Positions 16,120 through 24,839 of a stretch of 64,000 nucleotides of DNA are shown here, piece after piece. This stretch comes from Caldora sp965222765 (GTDB lineage: Bacteria > Cyanobacteriota > Cyanobacteriia > Cyanobacteriales > Coleofasciculaceae): positions 1-64,000 of the forward strand of contig CBDCVG010000025.1 in NCBI GenBank assembly GCA_965222765.1. Reading direction: 5' to 3'. A model generated the notes under the pieces. That model worked only from the letters and a program-made list of their open reading frames with translations. It searched no databases and was not told where the DNA came from. Each line of letters starts with the position of its first letter. Position 1 is the first letter of the stretch. The translations under genes and the position numbers were made by a program.

Positions 16120-17592
16120 TTAATTTTTTTTCGCAAACCAAATAATTTTATTGATCAGATTCCTTTGTAAACCCCAAACTAATGCGCCAAAAGGAATGGC
16201 AACTATAATTCCCAGGATAATGTGAAAGGCGATCGCAGAAAAACTGGAGAAGAGAAAGTAAGGTGATTTTGGTTGAGGATTGGGGGAAAAGTGGCTAATA
16301 ATGGTTTTGGCTGGTTCGTTGGCAACTTGAGAAGAAACACCGCTAACGGCTAAGCCTGTACTAACAAAGGTTATAAATACCTCTAAACGTTGTTGACGGT
16401 TTTGGAGGGCATCTTCCCTAGCCCGATCGCTTTGGGCTTGTTCGATCGCTACTGTACCACGAATAGCATCGATCGCTTGTTGAAAAGTGGCTTGTGTGGG
16501 GGTAAGGTAGTTGAGATGGGTTTGTATTTGGCTGCGATCGCGATCGCGGGTTTGTTGCAGAAATTCTTGCCAAGATTGGGGAATATTCCCCAGGTTTTCC
16601 AGGTTTTTCAGGCAAATTTCGTAGTTGGTGGTGTTGGTAGTTAGGGCAGTGTAGTGAGCTTGGAGATCCCCTAAGCACTGATTGTAGTTTATAGTATATT
16701 TTGGTAATTTTGTCAATTCTGATTTGAGGTTTTCGAGGCGAAGTTGGCGCTCATTGGTTGCGATTAATTGAGACAAATCATTGATATATTGGTCTAATTG
16801 GCTGTAGATGAGTCTAGCATCTCGATAACGCTGGCTGGCTTGGGATTCAATGAAGCGAATTTTATGGTAGCAGCAGAATAAATCTAGTAGCCAGTTATAG
16901 CCTTGAGTTGCTAGTTCGATAGTTGGGGCTTGTTGGTGATTGAGAGCTATTAAAAGATGGTATTGCTGAGCTAAATCTTCAGGATGGCTGGGATTGATTA
17001 CTTGAAATTCAAATAATAAGCTACCGAAGAGGTTGTCTTGGTGTTGGAAAATTGGGTTAAGGTTAGTTCCAGCTAGTAAAGCGATCGCACATTTATTGGC
17101 AAGCTCCAGGCATTCATCGATCGTAGCATCCACTTCGCCATACAACCAGATAGTTTGTCCTAAACTAGCTTGAATTGTGGTAGGTAATAGGGATTGTGGT
17201 TGGAAGAGTTGTAGCTGAGGGATGTCAATTGCTTGAGTGGCATCGGGAGATAAAGTGAGATCCGCAGCGTAGGTGTCGTGGAGGCGAAAAGCTTGCAGGT
17301 TGCCGTGAATTGGGAAGCCTGCTGTGGTGGGTATACTCCCTAATTCTAAGCTGTCGGTATGGGTAAGTTTGAAAGATGGTTTGCTTACTTCTTGGGTTGA
17401 ATCGTAAGTATTGTTGTTATAGCAAATAAGGTGCGATCGCAAATCTTTGAGTTGGTGGAAGGGGAGGGTATTTTCTCCCAACTGAGCTAGATTTTCCCAT
17501 AATAGTGACGCACTCTCATCTACTTCGTCTAGAGCATTGGCGAAGCTTTGACAGAGGTGAAACGCATACAGGCTAATAGTAAAATTTTTCAC
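16120..17592 (-). CDS. Coiled-coil protein with two C-terminal membrane segments (unknown; candidate CHAT-operon effector)
   Basis: A 490-aa protein that I do not recognise. About residues 1-220 are mixed alpha/beta (YAFHLCQSFANALDEVDESA; LPTTIQASLGQTIWLYGEVD). Residues about 225-400 are long helices with coiled-coil character (DLSQLIATNERQLRLENLKS). Then come two hydrophobic segments near 403-425 (VFITFVSTGLAVSGVSS) and 445-475 (AIAFHIILGIIVAIPFGALV) and a short basic tail. The layout (cytosolic domain, coiled coil, two membrane helices at the C-terminus) resembles CorA-like or other oligomeric membrane effectors, but no CorA GMN motif is present. It is the last gene of a run with CHAT, a 123-aa protein and Uma2. 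Confidence 0.7.
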   Translation of the reverse strand: MKNFTISLYAFHLCQSFANALDEVDESASLLWENLAQLGENTLPFHQLKDLRSHLICYNNNTYDSTQEVSKPSFKLTHTDSLELGSIPTTAGFPIHGNLQAFRLHDTYAADLTLSPDATQAIDIPQLQLFQPQSLLPTTIQASLGQTIWLYGEVDATIDECLELANKCAIALLAGTNLNPIFQHQDNLFGSLLFEFQVINPSHPEDLAQQYHLLIALNHQQAPTIELATQGYNWLLDLFCCYHKIRFIESQASQRYRDARLIYSQLDQYINDLSQLIATNERQLRLENLKSELTKLPKYTINYNQCLGDLQAHYTALTTNTTNYEICLKNLENLGNIPQSWQEFLQQTRDRDRSQIQTHLNYLTPTQATFQQAIDAIRGTVAIEQAQSDRAREDALQNRQQRLEVFITFVSTGLAVSGVSSQVANEPAKTIISHFSPNPQPKSPYFLFSSFSAIAFHIILGIIVAIPFGALVWGLQRNLINKIIWFAKKN

Positions 17593-17639
17593 TGAAGAGA
17601 ATTCTAAATTCTAAATTCTAAATTCTAAATTTTCTTAAT

Positions 17640-18314
17640 TTACTCAATCATATCAGGATCGATATTCAGTTCTCGCAGTTTTGCTGCTAACTTATCTGCT
17701 CGCTCTTCGGGGGTGCTAACCAATTTACCTTCTGGGGTAAAGAAGCGGACAAAGTTGTTATGAATACCTAGATATAATCCTAACTGTTGACTCCACAAAT
17801 ATCCTTGCTCATTCGGTTGGAGTTCTTCGTATTTACCGTCTACTAGATGAAAACCAGTCAATTCTATGTTCTCTGGATCGAATAAGAAGTAATCGGGAGT
17901 GCGAAAGGTATCTTGATAAATCTTTTTCTTAGTGGTTTTATCTGTATCTGCTGTCGATTCGGAGAGTACTTCAACAATGACATTGGGATATTTGCCATCT
18001 TCTTCCCAAACTACCCAGCTTTTACGAGTTTTCTTTTCTGTTCCCAAGACAACGAAAAAATCGGGACCTCGGAAGTATTCTGATTTTAATTGCTTGGGGC
18101 TATAATAAACTGTTAGGTTAGCAGCAGCATAGAAGTCATTGCGATCGCGCCACAGTAATTCTAAGCAAGAGAGGAATAAGATAATTTGTCGTAGGTGTAG
18201 TTCGGTTTCCAAGGGAGGCTCGTCGCTATATAAGTCGCCTGGAGGAAAGATAACATCTGCGGCGATTGTTTGGGAAGTTTCTGCTTGTTTAATAGCTTCT
18301 TGAATAGGAATCAT
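17640..18314 (-). CDS. Uma2 family (DUF820) endonuclease-like protein
   Basis: From MIPIQEAIKQAETSQTIAAD, 224 aa. The Uma2/DUF820 core is visible: GPDFFVVLG, PNVIVEVLSESTADTDKTTKK (E and K of the PD-(D/E)XK-like site), and YFLFDP. The N-terminal extension seen in a longer frame (to 18413) is translated repeat DNA (TTCTAAATTC type), so the ATG at 18314 is chosen. These proteins are abundant in cyanobacteria and of unknown function, with a restriction-enzyme-like fold. The C-terminus ERADKLAAKLRELNIDPD is a tail common to many copies. It sits between the 123-aa gene and the membrane coiled-coil gene. Confidence 0.85.
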   Translation of the reverse strand: MIPIQEAIKQAETSQTIAADVIFPPGDLYSDEPPLETELHLRQIILFLSCLELLWRDRNDFYAAANLTVYYSPKQLKSEYFRGPDFFVVLGTEKKTRKSWVVWEEDGKYPNVIVEVLSESTADTDKTTKKKIYQDTFRTPDYFLFDPENIELTGFHLVDGKYEELQPNEQGYLWSQQLGLYLGIHNNFVRFFTPEGKLVSTPEERADKLAAKLRELNIDPDMIE

Positions 18315-18506
18315 GGGAATTAAGAATGAAGAATTTAGAATGTAGAATTGGGAGTTCCGTACATTTGTAGGGGGTTTAGGGTTACCGTTAACCCCAGATC
18401 CCCGACTTCTCAATTAAACTTGTGATTAACTCAGCTAACCGGTAGAAGAAGTCGGGGATCTAGCTTGGGATATTCTCATTCTAAATTCTAAATTCTAAAT
18501 TCTAAA

Positions 18507-18878
18507 TTAACTAGGTTTAGACTGAGAAGAGGAATCGTCATTTAGGGGTTTGTTTTCGGTGATGATATTATCTAATAATTCTCGACTTGTTGGGTTAGAT
18601 TCACCTGGCTTGGTTTGTGATTTTGTATTGCCAGGTCCTATTCCTTGTACCAAGTTCGGTGAACTTGCAGAAGTCAGTTGGTTGAATTTATCCTGATAAG
18701 CTTGTAGGAGCTGGCTGTTATTTTGGGATTGCAACCAGGCATAAATCCCGTTACTAATATCCTCATTATCTTCTAAATGGCGAGTTTGCTGGTACACTTC
18801 CTCTAATGCTTGCTGGGAAATGATACCTGATGCAAATAAATCTATAAATGCTTGAGTGCTAGCGACATAAATAGACAT
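18507..18878 (-). CDS. Small acidic protein directly downstream of CHAT gene
   Basis: A 123-aa protein, not recognised. Residues 1-70 are helical (IYVASTQAFIDLFASGIISQ; LLQAYQDKFNQL). Residues 70-123 are low-complexity and polar, rich in Ser, Pro, Asn and Lys (GPGNTKSQTKPGESNPTSRE; SSSQSKPS), so probably disordered. It begins 3 bp after the stop of the CHAT gene and is therefore translationally close-coupled to it. Small partners next to CHAT or caspase-like genes can be regulators or substrates; that is inference only. No signal peptide or membrane segment is seen. Confidence 0.65.
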   Translation of the reverse strand: MSIYVASTQAFIDLFASGIISQQALEEVYQQTRHLEDNEDISNGIYAWLQSQNNSQLLQAYQDKFNQLTSASSPNLVQGIGPGNTKSQTKPGESNPTSRELLDNIITENKPLNDDSSSQSKPS

Positions 18879-18881
18879 GGG

Positions 18882-21239
18882 TTATTCTCCTTTACCAACA
18901 ACACAAAATGCAGCCCAATAATCCGGGGAATTAAACGGTTTGGCAGTTGCCCCAATTTCTTGCTGCCATTGCTCGAAGTCTCTTTTTAATTTAATTTGCC
19001 AAATGAGACTCAGTTGGGATTGATTGAGCCAAGTTTGAAAGCCTTCTACCGTAGTATCCCGTAGCCAGAATTGAGCGGTTCGCAGAGCCAGGGTGATATT
19101 ATCTTGTTGTTGGAGTTCTTCGTAAAATTTGGTCATTAATAAAGCAGTGGCAGTGGCGCTAACTTCCCAGAGGCTGCTGACAACATTGGTACTTCCCGCA
19201 AGGAGGAAGCCGTAGGGTAAGCTGAGATATTCATCGCTGATGTTCCTGGTATCAGGAATTCCGGTTTCGCAGGCAGAAAGAGTGACAAGGCGGCAGTGGT
19301 TGAGGCGGAAATGGGCGATAATTTCTGTGAGGGTGAGGTTACCATCAGCCAGTTGCAATCCTGAATCAAGAGGTGAGTCTTGGTTGAAGTAGCCGTGACA
19401 GAAGAAGAAGAGGCAGTGAGTGGTTGCCAGTTTTTCGTGTTGGGTGAACGAAATGGTGCTTGGAATTTCCCTTCCCCGCGTCTCCGCGTCTCCGCGTCTC
19501 CGCGTCTGGAGCATCTCGCGTCTCCCCGTCTCCTCATCTACTAGTAACAGTGCAGACTTAGTAGCTTTCCCTTCTCTCAGAATCTCGGAGTGGGTAAACT
19601 GTTTGGTAATTGCTCCCACTGCACCTAAATCCTTTTCGTACAAGTCGGGGGTAGGTGTTTGGATAGCGAAGAGCCTATCAAATTCAGGGCGTTGGCTGGT
19701 TTGTACTTGTTGCAGTAGTTGGCAACTGGGAGCATAACTTATGCCACCGGAGAATAAATCCAGGAGATAGGTTGGTGAAGTTGCAGCCTTGGGGATTGGT
19801 AAAGCGTGGAGAGGAAACAGATGGAGGAAGCGGTGGGGAATAAGGATTAGTCGTTTACAGGAGGAGGGAAGAAGTTGGAGTAATTCGTTAATGTGGAGGA
19901 TTTGGGCAAGGTTTTGCAATGCCTCGGGGAGTTGGTTGCTCCAGATTTCGAGATCTTTGTAGTAGTTGTTGACGTAGGTGTTTGCCCAATCGAATAATTT
20001 ATCCCAGTCTTCTGGGGTGGATTGCCAGATGGAGATCCCCCCTGCCCCCCTTGATAAGGGGGGTTCGATAATAAAGGCAAGGAAAGTCTCACTGCTGATA
20101 TACCACTCAATCACAGCAGTTTCCCTATCCAGAGTTTGCCGAAATGAGTCGAACCGGAAACTCGAACCGATGGTAAGATACTGATCGTGTAATTGGTTGC
20201 GCTGCTGTCGTAAGTCTTGGAGGTATTGCGCCAATTCCCGATAATTTTCTGCTTTACCTTGTTGGATTTGGTATTGAGCACTGGCGATTTCGTCACGGAG
20301 TTGGGCAAGTTTTTCGGCAACTTCCGGGGGAAAAATGGTATGGGAGTCTTGCAAGAGGATTTGTTCGACGAGGTTGCGGTTTTTGCTACGCTCTGCGTAT
20401 TCTAGGGCTTCAGTGGGCTGGTTCAATTGCAGGCAGGTTTCTACCATGCAGCGATAAAGTATGTTCCATTCTTCTGCCAATTTTTGTTTACTCTCATTTC
20501 CCGAAAGAATCTCCTCCCGCAGATATTCGACAGTATTAATGGCGGATGAGAAGGTATGGTAAGCATCTTGCCATTGTTGGGCATCTCGATAAGCAAGCCC
20601 TAGATTAAATAGAGTTTCAGTATGGTTTTGGGGGAAAGCCTCACGGGTACGAATTTGTAGAGCATTTTGGTAAGATGCGATCGCATCTTCTAAATTATCA
20701 GCCCTTTCTCCCCGTATCCGGTTTTTATAAGCATTGGCTAAATTATTCTGAGTTGTTGCCCAGTCAACGGGAAAAGCTTCACGGGTAAGAATTTGTAGAG
20801 CATTTTGGAAAGAAGCGATCGCAGTTTCTAAATTATCAGCCCTTTCTCCCCGTATCCGATTTCTATAAGCATTAGCTAAATTATTCTGAGTCATTGCCCA
20901 GTCTTGGGGGAAAGCATCAAGGGTGTAAATTTGTAGAGCATTTTGGTAAGAAGCGATCGCATTTTCTAAATTATCAGCCCTTTCTCCCCGTATCCGATTA
21001 CTATAAGCAGCTGCTAAATTATTCTGAGTCTGTGCCCAGTCAACGGGAAAAGCATCACGGGTACGAATTTGTAGAGCATTTTTGTAAGAAGCGATCGCAT
21101 CTTCTAAATTATCAGCCCTTTCTCCCCGAATCCACTCACTATAAGCAATAGCTAAGTTATTCTGAGTCATTGCCCAGTCTTGGGGGAAAGCATCAAGGGT
21201 GTAAATTTGTAGAGCATTTTTTGTAAGAAGCGATCGCAT
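18882..21239 (-). CDS. TPR-CHAT peptidase, C-terminal part (frameshifted gene)
   Basis: A 785-codon frame that joins the gene start at 21193-22011. It holds five further 40-aa TPR-like repeats (DAFPQDWAMTQNNLANAYRN; IRGERADNLE), a helical linker (VEQILLQDSHTIFPPEVAEK), and a CHAT domain with H615 in FFFCHGYFN and C657 in VTLSACETGIPDT. The CHAT domain ends with FYEELQQQDNITLALRTAQF and PDYWAAFCVVGKGE. Between ATKSALLLV and FTQHEKL there is a foreign stretch (MLQTRRRGDAETRGRE) encoded by an in-frame CGCGTCTC repeat. The catalytic pair is intact. The frame start at 21239 is artificial because of a T insertion at 21217-21222. Confidence 0.85.
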   Translation of the reverse strand: MRSLLTKNALQIYTLDAFPQDWAMTQNNLAIAYSEWIRGERADNLEDAIASYKNALQIRTRDAFPVDWAQTQNNLAAAYSNRIRGERADNLENAIASYQNALQIYTLDAFPQDWAMTQNNLANAYRNRIRGERADNLETAIASFQNALQILTREAFPVDWATTQNNLANAYKNRIRGERADNLEDAIASYQNALQIRTREAFPQNHTETLFNLGLAYRDAQQWQDAYHTFSSAINTVEYLREEILSGNESKQKLAEEWNILYRCMVETCLQLNQPTEALEYAERSKNRNLVEQILLQDSHTIFPPEVAEKLAQLRDEIASAQYQIQQGKAENYRELAQYLQDLRQQRNQLHDQYLTIGSSFRFDSFRQTLDRETAVIEWYISSETFLAFIIEPPLSRGAGGISIWQSTPEDWDKLFDWANTYVNNYYKDLEIWSNQLPEALQNLAQILHINELLQLLPSSCKRLILIPHRFLHLFPLHALPIPKAATSPTYLLDLFSGGISYAPSCQLLQQVQTSQRPEFDRLFAIQTPTPDLYEKDLGAVGAITKQFTHSEILREGKATKSALLLVDEETGRREMLQTRRRGDAETRGREIPSTISFTQHEKLATTHCLFFFCHGYFNQDSPLDSGLQLADGNLTLTEIIAHFRLNHCRLVTLSACETGIPDTRNISDEYLSLPYGFLLAGSTNVVSSLWEVSATATALLMTKFYEELQQQDNITLALRTAQFWLRDTTVEGFQTWLNQSQLSLIWQIKLKRDFEQWQQEIGATAKPFNSPDYWAAFCVVGKGE
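19471..19535. repeat. In-frame 8-bp tandem repeat inside the CHAT domain
   Basis: At least four copies of CCGCGTCT in tandem (about 19476-19507) with related units after them. On the minus strand they encode RRRGDAETRG, an arginine/aspartate-rich insert between two CHAT beta strands. The other CHAT proteins in this window lack it. It keeps the frame open. Confidence 0.75.
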
Positions 21240-22011
21240 GTTCTAAATTATCAGCTTTTTCTCCCCGAATCCGCTCACTATAAGCAGCTGCTAAATTATT
21301 CTGAGTTGTTGCCCACTGTTCGGGGAAAGCATCACGGGTGTAAATTTGTAGAGCATGTTGGTAAGAAGCGATCGCATTTTCTAAATTATCAGCCCTTTCT
21401 CCCCGTATCCGATTTCTATAAGCATTAGCTAAATTATTCTGAGTCATTGCCCAGTCTTGGGGAAAAGCATCACGGGTGTAAATTTGTAGAGCATTTTGGT
21501 AAGAAGCGATCGCAGTTTCCAGATTACTGGCTTTTTTCCCCAAAGGAAACTGCTGGATGAGGTTGCCAAATTCAACTAATACAGCGGCAAGATACTGTGC
21601 CTGTTGGGGTTCAACTTCTGCTAAAGTCTGTGTTGCCCAAGCTTGCAGAATTTGCGTCAAACCATCATCCAGTTTATCCAAGTTAGCTTTAAGTAAGGGA
21701 TAAACTACCTGTGGATTGCCATCACTGTCTGCTATTGCCTGTAACACCTGTAGCAAAAACTGCAAATATTCCTGTGGTGTAGCTGCTACTATTCCCAAAC
21801 TGTAAGCAATCTCAACTGCATACTTTCTCAACCACGTAGCATTCCCACTCCCCTCCGCTGCCAAATGTTCAGCAACCTGTTGCATCATCCGCACCAACCC
21901 TGCATCCACAAGCTCTGAATTAGCTTGCAAAATCTGAGCTTCTTCCCCACTAGGGGAATCCAACAGGGATTGAATCAGTTTCAGGTAAGTCTGTGAGAGG
22001 TTTTCGTCCAT
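21193..22011 (-). CDS. TPR-CHAT peptidase, N-terminal part (frameshifted gene)
   Basis: Begins MDENLSQTYLKLIQSLLDSP, a leading helical domain of about 170 residues (EEAQILQANSELVDAGLVRM; QAWATQTLAEVEPQQ) followed by three TPR-like repeats of the NNLANAYRNRIRGERADNLE type. It then runs out of frame at YKKCSTNLHP. Comparison with the sister repeat near 21085 (five T) shows six T here (21217-21222). Removing one T joins HAIASYK to NALQIYTLDAFPQDW of the following frame. The full protein would be about 1040 aa. No signal peptide, so cytosolic. The promoter must lie in 22012-22123. Confidence 0.85.
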   Translation of the reverse strand: MDENLSQTYLKLIQSLLDSPSGEEAQILQANSELVDAGLVRMMQQVAEHLAAEGSGNATWLRKYAVEIAYSLGIVAATPQEYLQFLLQVLQAIADSDGNPQVVYPLLKANLDKLDDGLTQILQAWATQTLAEVEPQQAQYLAAVLVEFGNLIQQFPLGKKASNLETAIASYQNALQIYTRDAFPQDWAMTQNNLANAYRNRIRGERADNLENAIASYQHALQIYTRDAFPEQWATTQNNLAAAYSERIRGEKADNLEHAIASYKKCSTNLHP

Positions 22012-22123
22012 TCTGAGGCTGGGAATTTAGAATTTACGTCTAATGTGAATTAAATTGAACATATTGCAACCCCATCCCCAAGTTAACGCAACAAATCCCC
22101 AGATCGTCAACAAGCGATTAACT

Positions 22124-22452
22124 AGGGCTTGCTGAATAAGTCTACTGGGAAGCGTTTTGAAGTAATGAGCGCCTAACGGCGAATTAAGAATGAAGAATTA
22201 AGAATTCATTCATTGAATCGCCGAAAAAGAAGATAAGAAACAAGTCAGATTCCCTATGCTCCTCGGAGCCTCCTGCCTCCTGCCTCCTGCCCCCTGCCTT
22301 CTTCCTGGAGAGTAATGAGTTAATTAGGGCAACTAAAGAGTCGAAAGTGCAAGGAAATTGAGCTAAAAGATACGAAAACCTTGCACTTTGAAGAAAAAAA
22401 ATAGCTTGAAAACCCTGTCTGGTATGGCTTTCACAGTTTTTCAGCAAACCCT
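22124..22452. repeat. Inverted-repeat element, family A, with nested insertion
   Basis: Left end AGGGCTTGCTGAATAAGTC and right end TTTTTCAGCAAACCCT, flanked by AACT on both sides (22120-22123 and 22453-22456). The right half (GTGCAAGGAAATTGAGC ... ACCTTGCACTT) matches the copy at 56192-56407. The middle is interrupted by a second repeat (22181-22309). Confidence 0.75.
22181..22309. repeat. Dispersed repeat with CTGCCTC heptads
   Basis: It starts GAATTAAGAAT, then TTGAATCGCCGAAAAAGAAG, and ends in CTGCCTC-type heptads. Homologous copies are at 61208-61348 and 63566-63706, and all share the sentence GAAACAAGTCAG with small changes. It is nested inside the family A element at 22124-22452. Confidence 0.75.
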
Positions 22453-22619
22453 AACTACAGTAACAACGTACAACCCTTGGGATATGAAAACCGCGAAGTT
22501 ATCGTTTGGGCGGGTTTTGTCGGTCGATTGTTGCCAAATGAATTTTTACTGGCACCGATGCCAGTTTCACAGTTGAGATTGTGGAGATTTTTGGTTTGGG
22601 TAATATTTGCCCTCAGTTT

Positions 22620-22770
22620 ACTAGTGCAGTGCAGCGGAAATAAGTGACCAGTTAAAAAAGGTGAAACAGCCTACTGTAAAAGCTTTCTTCCCTCCTGCCT
22701 TCTGCCTCCTGCCTTCTGCCTCCTGCCTCCTGCCTCCTGCCTTCTGCCTTCTGCCTCCTTGCACTAGTGC
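22620..22770. repeat. Dispersed repeat with CACTAGTGC ends
   Basis: Left end ACTAGTGCAGTGCAGCGGAA and right end CTTGCACTAGTGC, around GTTAAAAAAGGTGAAA and a CTGCCTC heptad tract. A reverse copy is at 59875-59990. It may be a small non-autonomous element. No target duplication is evident. Confidence 0.65.
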
Positions 22771-22928
22771 TGTAGGCAATTGCGCGATCGCTTAACATCT
22801 ACGTCAATTACCCTTTATATATGTGCGCACACCTTTCGCATTATAAAAATATTATAGCAGAAAATAATGACCATCAGCTCCCCTGGTGTCGAAAGCGATC
22901 GCTGTTCAACAATGGATAATGGATAATT

Positions 22929-23189
22929 AGGGCTTGCTGCATTAGTGTGGAAGCCATGCGGTGACGAGGCTTTCAATCCTATGGCAAGCCAAACAAGTCC
23001 AAGGAAATTGCATCGATGGGCTCAATTTCACAGGCACCGACTTAGGAAATTTCCTAACACCTAACACCTCCAACCTCACCTACCACCTACCACCTACCAC
23101 CTACCACCTACCACCTAACACCTACCACCTACCACCTAACACCTAATACCTATTCAAACCCGAAAATTACGACTTATTCAGCAAGCCCT
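22929..23189 (+). repeat. Inverted-repeat element, family A, longest heptad tract
   Basis: AGGGCTTGCTGCATTAGTGTGG to ACTTATTCAGCAAGCCCT, flanked by AATT on both sides (22925-22928 and 23190-23193). It holds a long run of TACCACC/TAACACC heptads (about 23068-23150). There is no gene; the open frame across it is a heptad artefact. Confidence 0.8.
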
Positions 23190-23336
23190 AATTACCTCTC
23201 CTCTTTCCCTTTGTGAACTTTGTGTCTTTGTGGTTTTCCCATCGAACAATTTGCCAACAGCATCTGTTCCTTCTCAGGGTTGGCGTTGGGTTTCACTTCG
23301 TTACACCCAACCTACAGTTTTAGTCGTGTCACGCCA

Positions 23337-24074
23337 CTAGACTTCATCTGGATCAACCCCAAGCTCTCGTAGTTTAGCTGCCAAACGCTCAGCCCGGTGC
23401 TTTTCTTGCTCAGCTCGCTCATCTCCCGTCAATAGTAAGTTCCCCTCACTATCCCACCAGCGCAACCAGGGTAAAGTTTGATTATCCAAGCGCCCTTGCC
23501 AAATACCTAATTCTACTCCCATGGGAGGAATGGGATAATGACCTCGCTCATTAGGAGTGCATTTGTGGTATCTATTAGCTATCAGTTCGTAGACTTCAAC
23601 CCTAGCTTTCTTCACCTCATAAATCCCATAAAACGGAATCCTAATCGCTTGTTCATAAACCCAAAACTTACCTGCCTTCGACTCATTACTAGCAAAGGGT
23701 GAGGTTGTATCCCGCTCTTCACTACCATTACCTGATACAAACTCGATCGCAATTAGAGGTGCAACAATTTCTTTCCACAATACATAGGAGCGCCGCACTT
23801 GCCCATCTAATAAGGGAGGCACGTTGGGCACATAAAACCAGTCTGGAGCCTCTGCTCCCCGCTCCGGCGGCTCAGTCAATCGCCAATAGATACCGCTATC
23901 TTGACCAATACAATAGTTACCATCAGGATGCAATGCATTGAGCACAGGGCGAATGGAATTAGTTAGTAAAATGCTCTGAGGATGCTCCTGAAAGTTCTTC
24001 ACAAATGTTCCATCAGACTCCGGTAACTGCAAGTGATCAGGTAAAGTCAGCGGTTCGGATTTAGCAATGGTCAT
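23337..24074 (-). CDS. Uma2 family (DUF820) endonuclease-like protein
   Basis: 245 aa from MTIAKSEPLTLPDHLQLPES. Core motifs: WFYVPNVPPLLDGQVRRSYV, APLIAIEFVSGNGSEERDTT (E of the nuclease-like site), KFWVYEQAIRIPFYGIYE, and the tail AERLAAKLRELGVDPDEV. A longer open frame to 24338 would add ten NWQDAN repeats, but these are the translated 18-bp tandem repeat at 24121-24297, so the ATG at 24074 is preferred. The IS630 copy and the tandem array lie directly upstream, so the native promoter may have been displaced. Function unknown, as for the family. Confidence 0.85.
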   Translation of the reverse strand: MTIAKSEPLTLPDHLQLPESDGTFVKNFQEHPQSILLTNSIRPVLNALHPDGNYCIGQDSGIYWRLTEPPERGAEAPDWFYVPNVPPLLDGQVRRSYVLWKEIVAPLIAIEFVSGNGSEERDTTSPFASNESKAGKFWVYEQAIRIPFYGIYEVKKARVEVYELIANRYHKCTPNERGHYPIPPMGVELGIWQGRLDNQTLPWLRWWDSEGNLLLTGDERAEQEKHRAERLAAKLRELGVDPDEV

Positions 24075-24120
24075 CGGTATGTGCTGCCATCCAGAATAGT
24101 TTAATTCTAACGTGGAACTG

Positions 24121-24297
24121 GCATCTTGCCAGTCATTAGCATCTTGCCAGTCATTAGCATCTTGCCAGTTATCAGCATCTTGCCAGTCATTAGCATCTTG
24201 CCAGTTATTAGCATCTTGCCAGTTATTAGCATCTTGCCAGTTATTAGCATCTTGCCAGTTATTAGCATCTTGCCAGTTATTAGCATCTTGCCAGTTA
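24121..24297. repeat. 18-bp tandem array, ten copies
   Basis: The unit GCATCTTGCCAGTTATTA is repeated ten times without gaps from 24121. The first four units vary by CAT/TAT/CAG and the later six are nearly perfect. Because 18 is a multiple of three, both strands stay open in several frames, giving NWQDAN and ITGKML repeats. The unit core matches the palindrome CTGGCATCTTGCCAG seen beside it and in the 478-bp units. Confidence 0.85.
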
Positions 24298-24377
24298 TAG
24301 CGTTTCTGAATGGAATGTGAACACAGTGTCCCAAACAATGGGAAAATATAATTGTTATTTTAGCGAAAAAATATCCT

Positions 24378-24839
24378 GTGGAAAGTCAAAAAAAAGACAA
24401 GAAGCTCCGAGAGTTAGATGAATGGCTCAAAAATAATCCAGACTCACGGGAGTTAAAAAGAGCACTGGCAGTAAAATTAGTAATGCAAGGATGGTCATAT
24501 AAAACTATAGCATCATTAATAAATGTCTCAAAGAGCTTTATAAGTAAATGGAAAAAAATCTATGAATCAATGGGGATAGAAGGATTGAAAGTATCATATA
24601 AAGGCAGTCAAAGCTATTTGAGCAAGCCAGAAAAAGAAGCAGTTATTAACTGGCTAAAAGAACAAGAGTATTGGGATTTGTCAGAATTAGAATGTTACTT
24701 GATAGAACAATATGATGTCGTGTTTAAATCACAGTCAAGCTATTATGAATTGCTGTCAGAAGCCAAAATAAGTTGGCAAAAAGCACAAAAAAAGAACCCA
24801 AGGAAAGACCCAGAATTAGTGAAGAAGAGAAATAAGTAA
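24378..24839 (+). CDS. IS630 transposase, N-terminal part (ends at in-frame TAA)
   Basis: 153 codons from GTG. Contains a helix-turn-helix (SYKTIASLINVSKSFISKWK) and a second one (EAVINWLKEQEYWDLSELEC), the usual DNA-binding half of IS630 transposases. It ends KKRNK then TAA at 24837-24839. The frame continues without shift into IKSKLEGIIEKIKAGKIVVY, so a single codon change, most simply CAA to TAA, split the gene. Confidence 0.85.
   Translation: MESQKKDKKLRELDEWLKNNPDSRELKRALAVKLVMQGWSYKTIASLINVSKSFISKWKKIYESMGIEGLKVSYKGSQSYLSKPEKEAVINWLKEQEYWDLSELECYLIEQYDVVFKSQSSYYELLSEAKISWQKAQKKNPRKDPELVKKRNK

Noticed and set aside
23041..23160. Heptad ACCACCT tract as a CRISPR or a gene (open frame 22961-23146)
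   Set aside because: It is a simple heptanucleotide repeat inside a family A element, with no spacers and no codon pattern.
24121..24297. 18-bp array as a CRISPR
   Set aside because: Units are contiguous, without spacers.
24112..24334. Repeat peptides (ASCQL, PVISIL, ITGKML) on both strands
   Set aside because: Frames stay open only because the 18-bp unit is a multiple of three.
23990..24338. 333-aa Uma2 protein with ten NWQDAN repeats at the N-terminus
   Set aside because: The repeats are a direct translation of the 18-bp tandem array and no ribosome site supports the far start. The ATG at 24074 gives a normal Uma2 length.
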